Part shown: in pieces, positions 26,639 through 37,700 of the stretch
Numbering within the stretch: position 1 is the stretch's first letter
Layout of the letters: every line of letters begins with the position of its first letter
Program-made: the position numbers and the translations under genes
Assembly: GCA_028284005.1 (NCBI GenBank)
Contig: JANQSO010000002.1
Coordinates: 1-64,000 of the forward strand
Length of the DNA stretch: 64,000 nucleotides
Origin: Flavobacteriaceae bacterium
Lineage (GTDB): Bacteria; Bacteroidota; Bacteroidia; Flavobacteriales; Flavobacteriaceae
Direction of reading: 5' to 3'
The notes under the pieces: model-generated
What the model was told of the DNA's origin: nothing
Database searches by the model: none
Seen by the model: only the letters and a program-made list of their open reading frames with translations

Positions 26639-27103
26639 TTACTTCCAGGTATGCCCTTTTAATTTCAGTGCGGCTTTTAAAACATCTTTCTGACTAATTT
26701 GGCCAACTAATTTTCCGTTTTCAACTATAGGAAACCTTCTGTGTTTGGATTCTAAAAATTTATTGGCGGCATCAAAAACATTCATATTGCCATCTATGGT
26801 CTCTACATTTTTTACCATATGCTGCTCTACCTTCATAGCTTCCATTGGTTGGTTGTAGTATCTGCTTTCACTAATTTGCTTCATACAATCACCCTCGGAG
26901 ATGATACCTATTAACTCATTCTTTTCATTTACAACAGGTCCTCCGGATATTTTTCGCTTTATAAGTGTATTCATCACCTCCAAAACAGATTGATCCGGTC
27001 TAAAAGTCGTGAGATTTCGGGTCATATAATCTGAAACCGTAATGTTCTCATTACTACCTTTGCTAGGCTTTGCACGTTTGCCCATAAAGCTTTTAATTCC
27101 CAT
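26639..27103 (-). CDS. CBS-domain pair protein
   Basis: A 154-residue protein made of two CBS motifs: YMTRNLTTFRPDQSVLEVMN...GGPVVNEKNELIGIIS and MVKNVETIDGNMNVFDAANKF...RFPIVENGKLVGQIS. CBS pairs usually bind adenine nucleotides and act as energy sensors or regulate a partner. No fused catalytic or transport domain is present. Convergent with the zinc-ribbon gene and divergent from the M28 peptidase gene, so it is its own unit. Confidence 0.9.
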   Translation of the reverse strand: MGIKSFMGKRAKPSKGSNENITVSDYMTRNLTTFRPDQSVLEVMNTLIKRKISGGPVVNEKNELIGIISEGDCMKQISESRYYNQPMEAMKVEQHMVKNVETIDGNMNVFDAANKFLESKHRRFPIVENGKLVGQISQKDVLKAALKLKGHTWK

Positions 27104-27223
27104 ACCTTCAAGTTTTTACGTACATCTAATGTAGTCAATTTTAAAATAAATTCCTTTCAATTTTTCCGGAGGGAGCAAATTTTAGGTTAAAATCGTACTT
27201 TTAGAAAAGTAAAAGTCCAACCG

Positions 27224-29587
27224 ATGAAAAAATTTAGTCAAGTCATTTCATTACTCCTCATATTAGGATTAATATACTACAGTTTTTACAGTTTAATGCC
27301 TGCAAATGGTACGCCGGCATCTCTTCCCAAAACAGCATTCTCTACAGAACGTGCTTTAATTCCTCTCAAAGAAATTAGTAAAGCACCTCATTACTATGGT
27401 TCTAACGAACACAAGCGGGTAAGAGATTTTCTGGAAGGTGAATTAAAAAAATTGGGTATGGAAACACAGATCCAGGAAGGGTTTGCGTTGAATATCGATG
27501 AAAAAAAATTAAATAAGCCCAAGAATATCATTGGCCGCTTTAAAGGATCGGGAAAAGGGAAAGCTTTGTTATTGTTATCCCATTATGACAGTGCTTTGGT
27601 CCCTTCTTATGGAGCAAGTGATGCCGGTAGTGGCGTAGTAACAATTTTGGAAAGCCTGAGAGCCTACTTTGCGAACGGAAAAACGCCTGTTAATGATATT
27701 ATAGTCTTATTCAGTGATTGTGAGGAAATTAGCCTTGGTGGTGCCAGCCTTTTTGTCAATGAGCATCCCTGGGCAAAAGATGTAGGTTTTGTAGTAAACT
27801 TTGAAGCGCGCGGAAGTGGCGGCCCCAGTGTCATGATACTCGAATCCAATGCCGGAAATGCTAAGTTGATAGAAGCTTTTATTGAGGCTAACCCGGAATA
27901 TCCTGTTGCTTCGTCATTGATGTACAGTGTTTATAAGATACTGCCAAATGTTACAGATTCTACCATTTTTAGGGTTGACGGAGATATCGATAGTTTTTTC
28001 TTTGCTTTTATTGATGATCATTTCGATTACCATACTGCTAACGATACGGTAGAAAACCTGGACATTGCTACTTTACAACACCAAGGGAGTTATTTGCTTC
28101 CGCTTTTAAACTATTTTGCCGATGCGGACCTATCCAGTTTAAAATCTGAAGACGATTACGTATATGTGAATGTCCCTTTAATAAAGATGATCAGCTATCC
28201 TTTTACATGGATTTTGCCTATGATTGTCATTGCTTCAATTATTTTTATAGTTCTTATTTTCTTCGGGATCAAAAAAAATAAGATTCATGCAAAAGGAATT
28301 GGGAAAGGGTTTATTCCGTTGCTATTGTCCTTAATTCTATGTGGGCTCATCGGTTTCTACGGATGGCAATTACTTTCAGGTTTGTACCCTCAATATGGGG
28401 AGATACAGCATGGTTTTAAATACAACGGACATAGTTATATAGCCTTTTTTGTGTTGCTCTCTTTAGCAATTTTGTTTTGGATATATAAAAGGTTTTCAGA
28501 AAAAGAAACTGTTGCGAGCACTTTTGTCGCTCCAATTGTCCTGTGGATGGTGATCAATATTGTTGTTTTTATATATCTAAAAGGAGCTGCATTCTTTATT
28601 ATCCCGGTATTTTTTGGTCTTTTATCACTTTGGGTACTTATTCGCCAGGAAAAACCAAGTTTATTGTTGTTGGCACTGCTTGCCGCGCCAGCAATATTTA
28701 TTTATGCTCCGTTAGTGCAGTTTTTCCCGGTAGCGCTGGGATCCGGAATGGTCGTAATTTCATGCGTGTTTACAGTATTGCTTTTTGGAATGCTTCTACC
28801 CGTTTTTGGTTATTATAAAAATAAGAAGGTATTAGCTGTTCTCTGTTTTTTAATTGCTATTGGTTTTTTTATTAGCGCACACCTATCAAGTGATTTTTCT
28901 GAAGAAAGACAAAAACCAAACAGTTTGGTGTATTATCAAAATGCCGATGATGGTAGTTCATATTGGGTAACGTATGACAAGATTTTAGACTCCTGGACAA
29001 AAGGGTATTTGGGAGAAACTCCTCAAGAGGCCGGGAAATATATCGAAAATGTCCCTGGCAGTAAATACAATTCCGGATATACTTTTGCTTCGGAAGCTCC
29101 AGTAAAAGATATTTCGTCCTTTGAATCCAGATTGGAAAAGGATACTATTATTGATGGTTTCAGAAATGTTACTTTTACTATACTTCCAAAGCGTCCTGTA
29201 AACCAAATAGACCTATATGCCAATAAGGATATCTCTTTTCAATCCTTGTCCTTTAACGGTAAAAGTTTTACACAGGACAATAGTGACAGTATTAACAGTG
29301 ATAGGGAAGGAAGTAATTTGTTACAGTTTTTTGTAGCCAACAATGATTCTTTGGAAGTATTTTATTCGGTAAAACAAGAAATTCCAGTATCATTTACTGC
29401 AATAGAATATTCTTTTGACCTGTTAACCAATTCGCAGTTTACAATCAATAAGCGTTCTAAAACAATGACGCCTAAACCTTTTGTAATTACAGATGCCATT
29501 GTTGTAAAAAAATCATTTACAATAGATTCTTTACCTAAAACAGTTAAGGACACCATATTTACCGAAACCCAGGTACTAAATGAGTAA
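27224..29587 (+). CDS. M28-family membrane metallopeptidase
   Basis: An N-terminal anchor helix (about residues 8-24), then an M28 aminopeptidase domain with a full two-zinc site: His120 (SHYDS), Asp133 (ASDAGSG), Glu167/Glu168 (DCEEISLGG), Glu194 (NFEARG) and His270 (DYHTANDT). From about residue 325 to 575 there are eight or so membrane helices, followed by an exported beta-rich C-terminal domain to 787. This is the layout of FXNA/ERMP1-like M28 proteins. The peptidase faces the periplasm; substrate unknown. Its last 8 bases overlap the next gene. Confidence 0.9.
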   Translation: MKKFSQVISLLLILGLIYYSFYSLMPANGTPASLPKTAFSTERALIPLKEISKAPHYYGSNEHKRVRDFLEGELKKLGMETQIQEGFALNIDEKKLNKPKNIIGRFKGSGKGKALLLLSHYDSALVPSYGASDAGSGVVTILESLRAYFANGKTPVNDIIVLFSDCEEISLGGASLFVNEHPWAKDVGFVVNFEARGSGGPSVMILESNAGNAKLIEAFIEANPEYPVASSLMYSVYKILPNVTDSTIFRVDGDIDSFFFAFIDDHFDYHTANDTVENLDIATLQHQGSYLLPLLNYFADADLSSLKSEDDYVYVNVPLIKMISYPFTWILPMIVIASIIFIVLIFFGIKKNKIHAKGIGKGFIPLLLSLILCGLIGFYGWQLLSGLYPQYGEIQHGFKYNGHSYIAFFVLLSLAILFWIYKRFSEKETVASTFVAPIVLWMVINIVVFIYLKGAAFFIIPVFFGLLSLWVLIRQEKPSLLLLALLAAPAIFIYAPLVQFFPVALGSGMVVISCVFTVLLFGMLLPVFGYYKNKKVLAVLCFLIAIGFFISAHLSSDFSEERQKPNSLVYYQNADDGSSYWVTYDKILDSWTKGYLGETPQEAGKYIENVPGSKYNSGYTFASEAPVKDISSFESRLEKDTIIDGFRNVTFTILPKRPVNQIDLYANKDISFQSLSFNGKSFTQDNSDSINSDREGSNLLQFFVANNDSLEVFYSVKQEIPVSFTAIEYSFDLLTNSQFTINKRSKTMTPKPFVITDAIVVKKSFTIDSLPKTVKDTIFTETQVLNE

Positions 29588-30386
29588 AACAATAGCCATT
29601 GCGGGAATGGGTTGGCTGGGCCAATCTTTGGCACAACATTTACTGTTGTTAGGGTATAACGTAAAAGGTTCTGTAACGACTATGCATAAAGCTGCTACAT
29701 TACGATCAAAAGGATTTAATGTATACCCGGTTAAAATTACTGAAGAAGGCGTTAGCGGAGAACCTCAGGCATTTCTTAAAGGATCGGATATTATAACCAT
29801 CATGATCCCGCCCGGTTTACGAAGGTATACGGGAGCAGATTACGTTCTGAAAATGTCTCATTTTTTATCTGAAATCAAAGCAGCTCAGGTAAAAAAAGTA
29901 ATTCTTGTAAGTAGTACTTCTGTGTATGACGATGAACAAGGAAAAATTACCGAAAAGGACGATCCAAAACCAACTACCCAGGCTGGGAAGCAATTGGTTC
30001 AGGTAGAACAATTATTTTTCAATGTTTCCGGCCTTATTACCAGTATTGTACGATTTGGAGGACTTTTTGGAGGGAGCAGGCAGCCTGTACGTTACCTTGC
30101 CGGAAGAAAGGACCTGAATAATGGTAACGCACCTGTTAATTTAATTCACAGGGACGATTGTATTGGAATACTTTCTGAAATTATAAAGCAAGATGCTTTT
30201 GGGTATATATTCAATGCAGTTAGCCCCCAACATCCTATTAAAAAGGAATACTATACGCAAAAGGCCACAGCATTAAGCTTAAGTCTTCCTCATTTTTCCA
30301 AAGAAGAGACCGGATCTGTTTTCAAACAAATTGATTCTGTAAATTTAGGTGAGGTCCTAGGATATTCCTTTAAACATGAACTATAA
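29580..30386 (+). CDS. NAD(P)-binding Rossmann/SDR-like oxidoreductase (YeeZ-like)
   Basis: A 268-residue protein with an N-terminal GMGWLGQSL dinucleotide-binding loop, DIITIMIPPG and an SDR-like VKKVILVSSTSVYDD. It resembles the atypical SDR family that contains E. coli YeeZ. The substrate is unknown. Starts 8 bases before the M28 stop, so it is co-translated with the peptidase, and the unit ends at a strong terminator. Confidence 0.8.
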   Translation: MSKTIAIAGMGWLGQSLAQHLLLLGYNVKGSVTTMHKAATLRSKGFNVYPVKITEEGVSGEPQAFLKGSDIITIMIPPGLRRYTGADYVLKMSHFLSEIKAAQVKKVILVSSTSVYDDEQGKITEKDDPKPTTQAGKQLVQVEQLFFNVSGLITSIVRFGGLFGGSRQPVRYLAGRKDLNNGNAPVNLIHRDDCIGILSEIIKQDAFGYIFNAVSPQHPIKKEYYTQKATALSLSLPHFSKEETGSVFKQIDSVNLGEVLGYSFKHEL

Positions 30387-30387
30387 T

Positions 30388-30423
30388 AAAAAAGGAGCCC
30401 GCCGGACGTCGGGCTCCTTTTTT
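30388..30423. terminator. bidirectional intrinsic terminator
   Basis: AAAAAAGGAGCCCG and CGGGCTCCTTTTTT make a perfect 14-bp stem with an 8-base loop. It separates the convergent SDR-like gene and M13 peptidase gene. Confidence 0.93.
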
Positions 30424-30441
30424 ACATAAGAAATGCTTCTC

Positions 30442-32511
30442 TTACCAAATTCTTACACGGTCTTCCGGTGCAATGTACATGGCATCACCTTCTTTAATAT
30501 CAAACGCTTCATAAAAAGCATCTATATTCTTAAGAGGTTGTGTAGCACGGTACATTCCCGGAGAATGCGGATCTGTTTTAATTTGAGTTTCCAAAGCTTC
30601 ATCCCGTTGCTTGGTACGCCAAACTGTTGCCCAGCTCATAAAGAAACGCTGTTCCGGTGTAAAACCGTCAATATTTTCGGGCCTTCCACTTTCCTTGAAA
30701 AAGCGTTGTAACCCATCGTAAGCACCTAACAGACCTCCAAGGTCTCCAATATTTTCTCCTGAAGTAAATTTACCATTGATAAACACACTGTCAAGTACTT
30801 CTATCTGGTCATATTGTTCTGCCAATTTATCAACGCGCTCTGTGAAACTTGCCAGGTCTGCTTCGGTCCACCAATTCACCAAATTCCCATCTGCATCAAA
30901 GCGAGAACCACTATCGTCAAAAGCATGAGAGATCTCATGTCCGATCACTGCGCCTATTCCTCCATAATTAACAGCCTCATCTGCTTTATAATCGTAGAAA
31001 GGAGGTTGTAAAATAGCAGCCGGGAATACAATTTCATTATTAAAAGGGTTGAAATAGGCATTTACCGTTTGCGGAGACATTCCCCATTCGGTACGATCAA
31101 CAGGCTCGTCAATACGGTCCAGATTGTCTTTTAAGTTCCACTCGTTAACAGCCACCATATTCTGGTAGTAACTATTTTCCGGGTTCACTGTCATATTAGA
31201 GTAATCTTTCCATTTATCCGGATATCCAATTTTTACAGTGAACTTATCAAGTTTGCTTATTGCTTTTACCTTAGTACTATCACTCATCCAATCTAAAGCA
31301 TTGATACGGTCTTTGAATGCCTCAATAACATTCGCAATCATTTTTTCAGCTTTCTTCTTTGCTTCCGGAGGGAACATTTTGTCTACATATAATTTTCCAA
31401 TGGCTTCTCCTACGGTATTATTTACTGTAGACAAAGCACGTTCGTCTGCAGGTCTCTGCTTTTTGGCACCACGTAAGGTTTTGCTATAAAAATCCCAATT
31501 TGCTTTTTCAATGTCTGTAGAAAGCAGGTTTGCAGCGTCGTTAAGTGTTTGCCATCTCATTACTGTTTTCCAGGTTTCAACATCTCCTTCGGTCAAGGTT
31601 TTCTGAACTACATCCATATATGCAGGCTGCATAACGATCACTGTATCCGGTTCTTTTGTTACTCCCAGATCTTTAAGGGCTTCTTTCCAGGATATTGCAG
31701 GAACCATTTTTTGAACATCGTCCATAGATCTTGGATTGTTGAAATTTCTAAAATCTCTACTGGCAACTTTATCTAACCTCGGTTCTGCCAATTTAGTCTC
31801 AAATGCTAAAATAGTTTCGGCCTGGGTACGTGCTTCTTCTTCACTATCTCCCAAAAATTGAAGCATTCTTGTTATATGGTCTACATACTGCTCTCTAATT
31901 TCAATAGATTTTTCATCGGTATTTGTATAATAATCCCTATCCGGTAACCCTAATCCTCCCGGTGTAATATAAGCCGAGTTAATTGCACTATTGTTAGGAT
32001 TTGAGAAAGCTGCGATCCCTAAGAATGGCTGGGATATTTCGGTGGCATATTTTGTCATTGCTTTCTGAAAATCTTCAACAGATGAAATAGAATCAATGAT
32101 ATCCAAAACTGGTTGTAAAGGAGCTATCCCGGCCTCATCACGGGCAATAGAGTCCAGCTTGGTCCTAAAGATCATCAAAGCTTTTGCCTGGTCCGTATCT
32201 GCAGAGTACTTATCCAGTCGGCTCGCTTCATCTATAATATCGAGCACATCAAAATCTGTTTTTTTACGAAGTACGTTAAATCCTCCCCAACGTACTTGAT
32301 CATCAGGTATTTCTGTAGTTTTCATCCAATTACCATTCACGTAATTGTAAAAATCATTTTTAGGACTTACCGTAGTGTCCATATTCGCTAAAATAATCCC
32401 TCTTGGACCATCATCTTCTTTTGCCATTTTATTGTCTTTATCACCACAAGAAGCCGCGACTACTGCAAATATTGTTAAGACAAAGGCAGATTTTAAAATA
32501 TTAGTTTTCAT
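30442..32511 (-). CDS. M13-family zinc metallopeptidase lipoprotein (neprilysin/PepO-like)
   Basis: A lipobox (VAASC, Cys22) shows an envelope lipoprotein. The M13 N-domain covers about 45-430 and the catalytic domain 480-689, with the substrate-binding NAYFNPFNNEIVFPA, HEISH (His525, Glu526, His529), the third ligand Glu586 in GENIGDLGG, and the family-typical C-terminal RVRIW. Length 689 is standard. It should degrade peptides outside the cytoplasm. Confidence 0.95.
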   Translation of the reverse strand: MKTNILKSAFVLTIFAVVAASCGDKDNKMAKEDDGPRGIILANMDTTVSPKNDFYNYVNGNWMKTTEIPDDQVRWGGFNVLRKKTDFDVLDIIDEASRLDKYSADTDQAKALMIFRTKLDSIARDEAGIAPLQPVLDIIDSISSVEDFQKAMTKYATEISQPFLGIAAFSNPNNSAINSAYITPGGLGLPDRDYYTNTDEKSIEIREQYVDHITRMLQFLGDSEEEARTQAETILAFETKLAEPRLDKVASRDFRNFNNPRSMDDVQKMVPAISWKEALKDLGVTKEPDTVIVMQPAYMDVVQKTLTEGDVETWKTVMRWQTLNDAANLLSTDIEKANWDFYSKTLRGAKKQRPADERALSTVNNTVGEAIGKLYVDKMFPPEAKKKAEKMIANVIEAFKDRINALDWMSDSTKVKAISKLDKFTVKIGYPDKWKDYSNMTVNPENSYYQNMVAVNEWNLKDNLDRIDEPVDRTEWGMSPQTVNAYFNPFNNEIVFPAAILQPPFYDYKADEAVNYGGIGAVIGHEISHAFDDSGSRFDADGNLVNWWTEADLASFTERVDKLAEQYDQIEVLDSVFINGKFTSGENIGDLGGLLGAYDGLQRFFKESGRPENIDGFTPEQRFFMSWATVWRTKQRDEALETQIKTDPHSPGMYRATQPLKNIDAFYEAFDIKEGDAMYIAPEDRVRIW

Positions 32512-32596
32512 TATATAGTTGGTATTAAGGTTTTCTGAAAAGATCAGAAATTGTTATAACATTAAAATAAGTAGCAAAAATCTAAAAAAGTTACAA

Positions 32597-33196
32597 TTAA
32601 TTATTCATTTTATCTTTTAATTCGGCTTTGTAAACCGAATCTAAAAACCGTTTTTGTTTTTCGAGCTCTTTCTCTTCATCTTCCTTACGTTGTAAATCGA
32701 TAGCATCCTTTTGAAACTTCTCGTTTATTTGAACGATAAGATTTTTTACAGCTTTGTTCATCTCGGTAATGGCATTTTCTAACTTTAGAGAATCTATTCT
32801 CGATTTATTTGCTTCCTGCAATAATAAATTAGCTCTTGTTTTAACTACCGTAAGCCTTGAAGAAATTGCACTGTTATTTAGTGTATCCGGTATTTTTTTT
32901 GAAAGCGAATCTGAATATTGCACTAATCTTTCCGAAGTATTCCTTAATTTCTCTAGTGTACTGCCGCTAATAGTTTTAGCGTCATTTTCAAAATCTTCAT
33001 AAACAGACCATTGCGCGACATACATCAGGGCTCTTTCCGATAATTGAGGAACAGTAAACTCCTTATTTCCATAAGTCCCCTCTAAATCCTGAACAGCAAT
33101 ATGCATTTCTGAATTTTCTTCCGAAGCATTTCCACAAGAAACCAATAATAGGCAAAATACCAATGCGGTGAGAAATAAGAATGAGGGAAAATTCAT
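32597..33196 (-). CDS. small helical lipoprotein, unknown function
   Basis: A 199-residue protein with a lipobox (LLVSC, Cys21). The rest is predicted helical, with a long charged coiled-coil end (DLQRKEDEEKELEKQKRFL). No family recognised. It lies 85 bp upstream of the M13 peptidase gene on the same strand and has its own -7 promoter element. Confidence 0.75.
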   Translation of the reverse strand: MNFPSFLFLTALVFCLLLVSCGNASEENSEMHIAVQDLEGTYGNKEFTVPQLSERALMYVAQWSVYEDFENDAKTISGSTLEKLRNTSERLVQYSDSLSKKIPDTLNNSAISSRLTVVKTRANLLLQEANKSRIDSLKLENAITEMNKAVKNLIVQINEKFQKDAIDLQRKEDEEKELEKQKRFLDSVYKAELKDKMNN

Positions 33197-33220
33197 TATT
33201 GTTCTAATATGAGAATTACA

Positions 33221-33228
33221 AATATAGA
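33221..33228 (-). promoter_or_regulatory. Bacteroidota -7 promoter element for the lipoprotein gene at 33196
   Basis: TATATTTG on the minus strand, 24 bases upstream of the ATG, matching TAnnTTTG. -33 element unclear. Confidence 0.5.
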
Positions 33229-33314
33229 GGTTCTTTTGCCAACGAAAAGTTAATTTTTTGAAAAGAAAAAGAGTAGAATATACCTATATTTACGAGCCAT
33301 TTAAAAAACAGCGA

Positions 33315-34262
33315 ATGAAAAAAAGAGTTCTTATCATTGGGGCTTGTGGACAAATAGGCACCGAGCTTACCACCCGTTTAAGAAGTATCTACGGCCCGCA
33401 AAAAATAATTGCCAGTGACATTGTTGAAGATTCTACAGGCCTTTTAAGTGAAGGGCCTTTTGAAGTCCTGGATGCTATGGATTATGATGCAGTGCAGGAT
33501 ATCGTAATTCGCTATGAAATTACAGACGTATACTTGATGGCAGCCATGCTTTCTGCTACAGCAGAAAAGTTTCCAATGAAAGCATGGAACTTGAACATGA
33601 GCTCTCTTTTTAATGTTTTGAACCTTGCCAGGGATAAGAAAATTGACAAGGTCTTTTGGCCGTCCAGCATTGCCGTATTTGGTCCTACAACACCAAAAAC
33701 CGGAACACCTCAAAGAACAATAATGGAACCTTCTACTGTCTATGGTATTAGTAAACAAACCGGTGAACGTTGGTGCGAATACTATCATCAAAAATATGGT
33801 GTTGATGTAAGAAGTGTTCGATACCCGGGATTGATTAGTTATAAAACTCTTCCGGGTGGCGGGACTACAGATTATGCTATTGATATTTTCCACAAAGCTT
33901 GTAAGCATAAAAAATATGTGAGTTTCCTGGGGGCAAAGACCACATTACCCATGATGTATATTGATGATGCCATTAATGCCACTACCACAATCATGGAAGT
34001 TGATAAAGAAGCTATAAAAATTAGAAGTTCGTATAATCTGTCTGCTCTAAGTTTTAGTCCTGAAGAAATTGCAGCTCAAATTAGGAGTCATATCCCTGAA
34101 TTTGAAATAAGCTATGAACCGGATTTCAGACAAGCTATCGCAGATTCATGGCCACAAAATATCGATGACAGCAATGCTCGTGAAGACTGGGGTTGGAAGC
34201 ACAAATTTTCACTCGAACAGTTAACAGAAATCATGCTGGAAAATTTAAAAGGGAAATATTGA
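33315..34262 (+). CDS. tdh: L-threonine 3-dehydrogenase, SDR type
   Basis: NAD-dependent short-chain enzyme oxidising L-threonine to 2-amino-3-ketobutyrate. It has the Rossmann loop GACGQIGTEL, DVYLMAAMLSATAEK, FWPSSIAVFGPTTPK with the catalytic Ser, STVYGISKQTGERWC with the Tyr-x3-Lys pair, YPGLISY and DDSNAREDWGWKH. It closely follows the known Flavobacterium-type SDR threonine dehydrogenase in sequence and length. ATG at 33315 is chosen; a TTG 57 bases upstream would add a basic extension not seen in the family. Confidence 0.92.
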   Translation: MKKRVLIIGACGQIGTELTTRLRSIYGPQKIIASDIVEDSTGLLSEGPFEVLDAMDYDAVQDIVIRYEITDVYLMAAMLSATAEKFPMKAWNLNMSSLFNVLNLARDKKIDKVFWPSSIAVFGPTTPKTGTPQRTIMEPSTVYGISKQTGERWCEYYHQKYGVDVRSVRYPGLISYKTLPGGGTTDYAIDIFHKACKHKKYVSFLGAKTTLPMMYIDDAINATTTIMEVDKEAIKIRSSYNLSALSFSPEEIAAQIRSHIPEFEISYEPDFRQAIADSWPQNIDDSNAREDWGWKHKFSLEQLTEIMLENLKGKY

Positions 34263-34379
34263 TCTTTTAAAAGTAGGATTTCTTCACCACATTTATGAAT
34301 TTAATAAGGTTTCTGCAAAGAGTAGTTTCAATTTTATTGCTGCAGAAATAGAAATCGTTTAAATGCTGTCATCATAGTA

Positions 34380-34415
34380 AAATTAGGTCATTAAGGAGTC
34401 CTTAATGGCCTATTT
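34380..34415 (+). terminator. intrinsic terminator after tdh
   Basis: AGGTCATTAAGG-AGT-CCTTAATGGCCT, 12 pairs with one G-T, flanked by AAAT and ATTT, then a T-rich tail. Lies ~120 bp after the tdh stop. Confidence 0.75.
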
Positions 34416-34751
34416 CATTTATCTGGATATCATGTGGTTATCTTATAAAGTTCTCTATATATACGCACTCAAAAACCCGTTTCAGCATTCTTTATTTTAA
34501 TATTTCTTTAACGTAAAGTTTAGGTTAGGTTTCTTCGGGAAAGGTAATCATTATAGGGCTTACCCATAAAATTCATGATAATCAATTATTTTAAAGCTGC
34601 AACCGAAAAAAGCCTACGGTATTAACATAAATATTCCATAACTTTGTTCTCATAAGTCTTTGGTATAGTTTGTACGAATTAGCCTCGTCCCTTACCTTGG
34701 GCTTCTTTGGTTGTATATTAACTAACATTTATTAATAATCAAATATTGCTT
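34416..34751. other. non-coding stretch upstream of the SusC gene
   Basis: About 335 bp without a supportable gene. It contains a -7 promoter element at 34639-34646 (TAACTTTG), which would give a 5' leader of about 100 bases ahead of the SusC start. I see no tRNA, riboswitch fold I recognise, or repeat in the rest. Confidence 0.6.
34639..34646 (+). promoter_or_regulatory. Bacteroidota -7 promoter element for the SusC operon
   Basis: TAACTTTG fits TAnnTTTG exactly and lies 106 bases upstream of the SusC ATG. No matching -33 TTG at the usual spacing, so activation by a regulator is possible. Confidence 0.4.
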
Positions 34752-37700
34752 ATGAAAAAATACTATTATGCGTGGTTGCTTTGTATGTTCTTCATTACGG
34801 CCACATCATTCGCACAAGAAAAGACAATCTCCGGATCGGTGACAGATAATACAGGTCTACCTTTACCCGGGGTTAACATTATTGTAAAAGGTACCAATAG
34901 CGGTACACAATCAGATTTTGACGGTAACTATAGCATTCAGACCAGTGTAGGTCAGGTCCTTGTATTCAGCTATGTGGGCTTTGCTACTGTTGAAAGTACT
35001 GTTACCGCTGCATCTAATACAATAAACATCCAATTGCAGGAAGATGCTGCCGTACTTAAGGAAGTTGTTGTAACTGCACAGGGGATTAAAAGAGAGAAAA
35101 GAGCCCTAGGATTTGGGCAAACAACCGTAACCTCAGATGCACTAGAATCCAGGCCTTCACCGGATGTTGCAAAAGTGCTACAAGGTAAAGTAGCCGGTGT
35201 TACAATCTCTCAAACCGGTGTTACCGGTGGTGGAACAGGAATTAAGATACGTGGTAATTCGTTGATCAATGCTAACAATCAAGCGCTTGTAGTTGTAGAT
35301 GGAGTCCCAATTACTACCGGGACCAATAATAGTGATGGTTTTACAGGTGCAGGTAGTATAGCCTCAAACAGGCTTGCGGATATAGACCCCAATAACATAG
35401 CTGATGTTAGTGTACTTAAAGGTTTAGCTGCAACTGCTCTTTATGGTGCACAAGGGTCTAACGGTGTAATCATTATAACAACTAAAACCGGTAGTGGTAA
35501 TTTTAATCAAGACAAAAAGATGGAAATGACCGTTACTTCTAACACCTATTTTACCGAAGTTTCAAATTTACCGAAGTTTCAAAATGAACATGGAAGTGGA
35601 TTTTACTTAGGTAATTTAAGTACTGCCAATAATAGTTTTGGTCCATTCTATGATGGAGAAATCATTCCTCATATCCTTTCAAACAATTCTGCATTACAAG
35701 CTGATTTTCCGGAGTTATTTGACGACCCGTCCACTCCAGATGTTATTGAAGGAGGAATCCCTTATCTGGGCACACCAAATAATGTAAAAGACTTTTTCAG
35801 AACCGGAATAGGCAGAACTGTTGGGTTAAGTATTTCAAAATCATTTGAAAATGGAGCCATAAGCGGAAGTTATTCAAATACTGCCGATGAAGGGTTCATA
35901 CCTAAAAATACTTTAAGAAGAGACAATTTCAGTATTGGTGGTTCGGCTAAATTGTCAAATAAATTTAGTTTTAACGGAGGGTTAAATTTTATAAGAAATA
36001 AAATTACAGCTCCACCTATTACAGCTGCAAATGGTGTAAGCTCTTTCAGTATCTTTAATAGACTTCTGGGTATTGCAAGAAATTTTGATCTAACAAACTA
36101 TCCATATCAAAACCCACGGGACGGTTCTAACGTATTTTACCTTCCGGGAGTTGATAATCCAAGATGGATCTTAAATAACTCATTATCTACTCAAAAAGTA
36201 AATCGAACGTTCAGTAATTATTCACTTAATTATGAACTCAATGATAATATTACATTGACGTACAGACTTGGTGTAGACTTTATAAACGAAAACCAGGAAT
36301 TCTATATTAACAAAGGAAGTAGTTCCGGGGATGCAATCTTTGCAAATGGGTATTTAAGAATACAAGAAACCGAGCAACAACAATGGGATCACTCATTTCT
36401 TGTTAATTTGAATTACGATCTTACAGAATCTTTAGGCCTTGTAGGAACCTTGGGAGCTAATAGTAATAGCCAGACACAATTTACCAGAGGAACGGCCTAC
36501 CAGGACCAGGTGATATTTAACTTTATACAGCCATCAAATTTTGAAACAGCTTCTAATAGTGATCCTTTCAATCTTGATGCCGGCGGCCAGCCTACTCCAA
36601 TAAATTTCGAGTCCAGACGAAATATAACAGGGCTTTATGCACAGGCTGAATTTGATTATAAGCGTTCTCTATATTTAACGCTTGCTGCCAGAAATGATTG
36701 GGGCTCAACTGCCGAATCCGGTAACAATTCTGTTTTTTATCCAAGTGCTTCAGTTTCGGTTATTCCTACTTCAGCATTTGACGGCCTTAAGGGAGATGTA
36801 TTGAACTACCTTAAAATTAGAGGAAATGTTTCATCCGGGGCAAATTTCCCTAGTGTTTATCTTACAAGACCTGTGTTGATCTCTAATAGTAATGCATTTA
36901 CAGGTATTATAACACAAAGTAATCCAACTACAATTCCAAATCCGGACTTACTTGGTGCAACATTGACAGATTATGAAATTGGAATGGAAGCCAAGTTTTT
37001 TAACAATAGAGTCTCTCTGGAAGCAAGTGCATTTAGAAGAATTGCAAGTGACCAGATCTTTAGACAAAGTGTTGCAGAATCTACCGGTGGACAATTTAGA
37101 TTTATTAATGTAGGGGAAGTTCAAAATGATGGGGTAGAAATAGATCTGGGAATAACACCAGTGAAGACCGAAGACTTTGAATGGAATATAAATGCAAACT
37201 TCTATGCGGATGAGCCCATCGTAAATGAGCTTCCCGAAGGTACTGATGAAGTTGTATTTGCAGGTTTTAGTAATTTAGGAAACTTTGCTATTGTAGGAGA
37301 GCCTTTAGGTGTAATAAAAGGGACTTTTGCTGTTAGAGATGCCGATGGCAATTTTTTAATCAATCCTGCCAATGGAGAGGTAATTCCAAATACGGATGTA
37401 GGTATCCCTAATAAGATTATTGGAGATCCCAACCCAGATTGGAACAGTACATTGATAAATACCATTCGTTATAAAGGTTTTGAATTATCCGGTCAAATGG
37501 AATATAGACATGGAGGTGATATTTATTCGTTAACCTCTCAAAATCTTTACTTTAGAGGTGTAATTGACCTCGAAGGTATCGACCGGGAAACTTATGCAGC
37601 TGCAGTTCCGGGTAATATTGCCGCTTTAGATGAAGATGGTAATATTGCTGTAACAGTAGATGAAGATGGTGTTCCTAACGGAGTAGTTTCTGCAACAGAT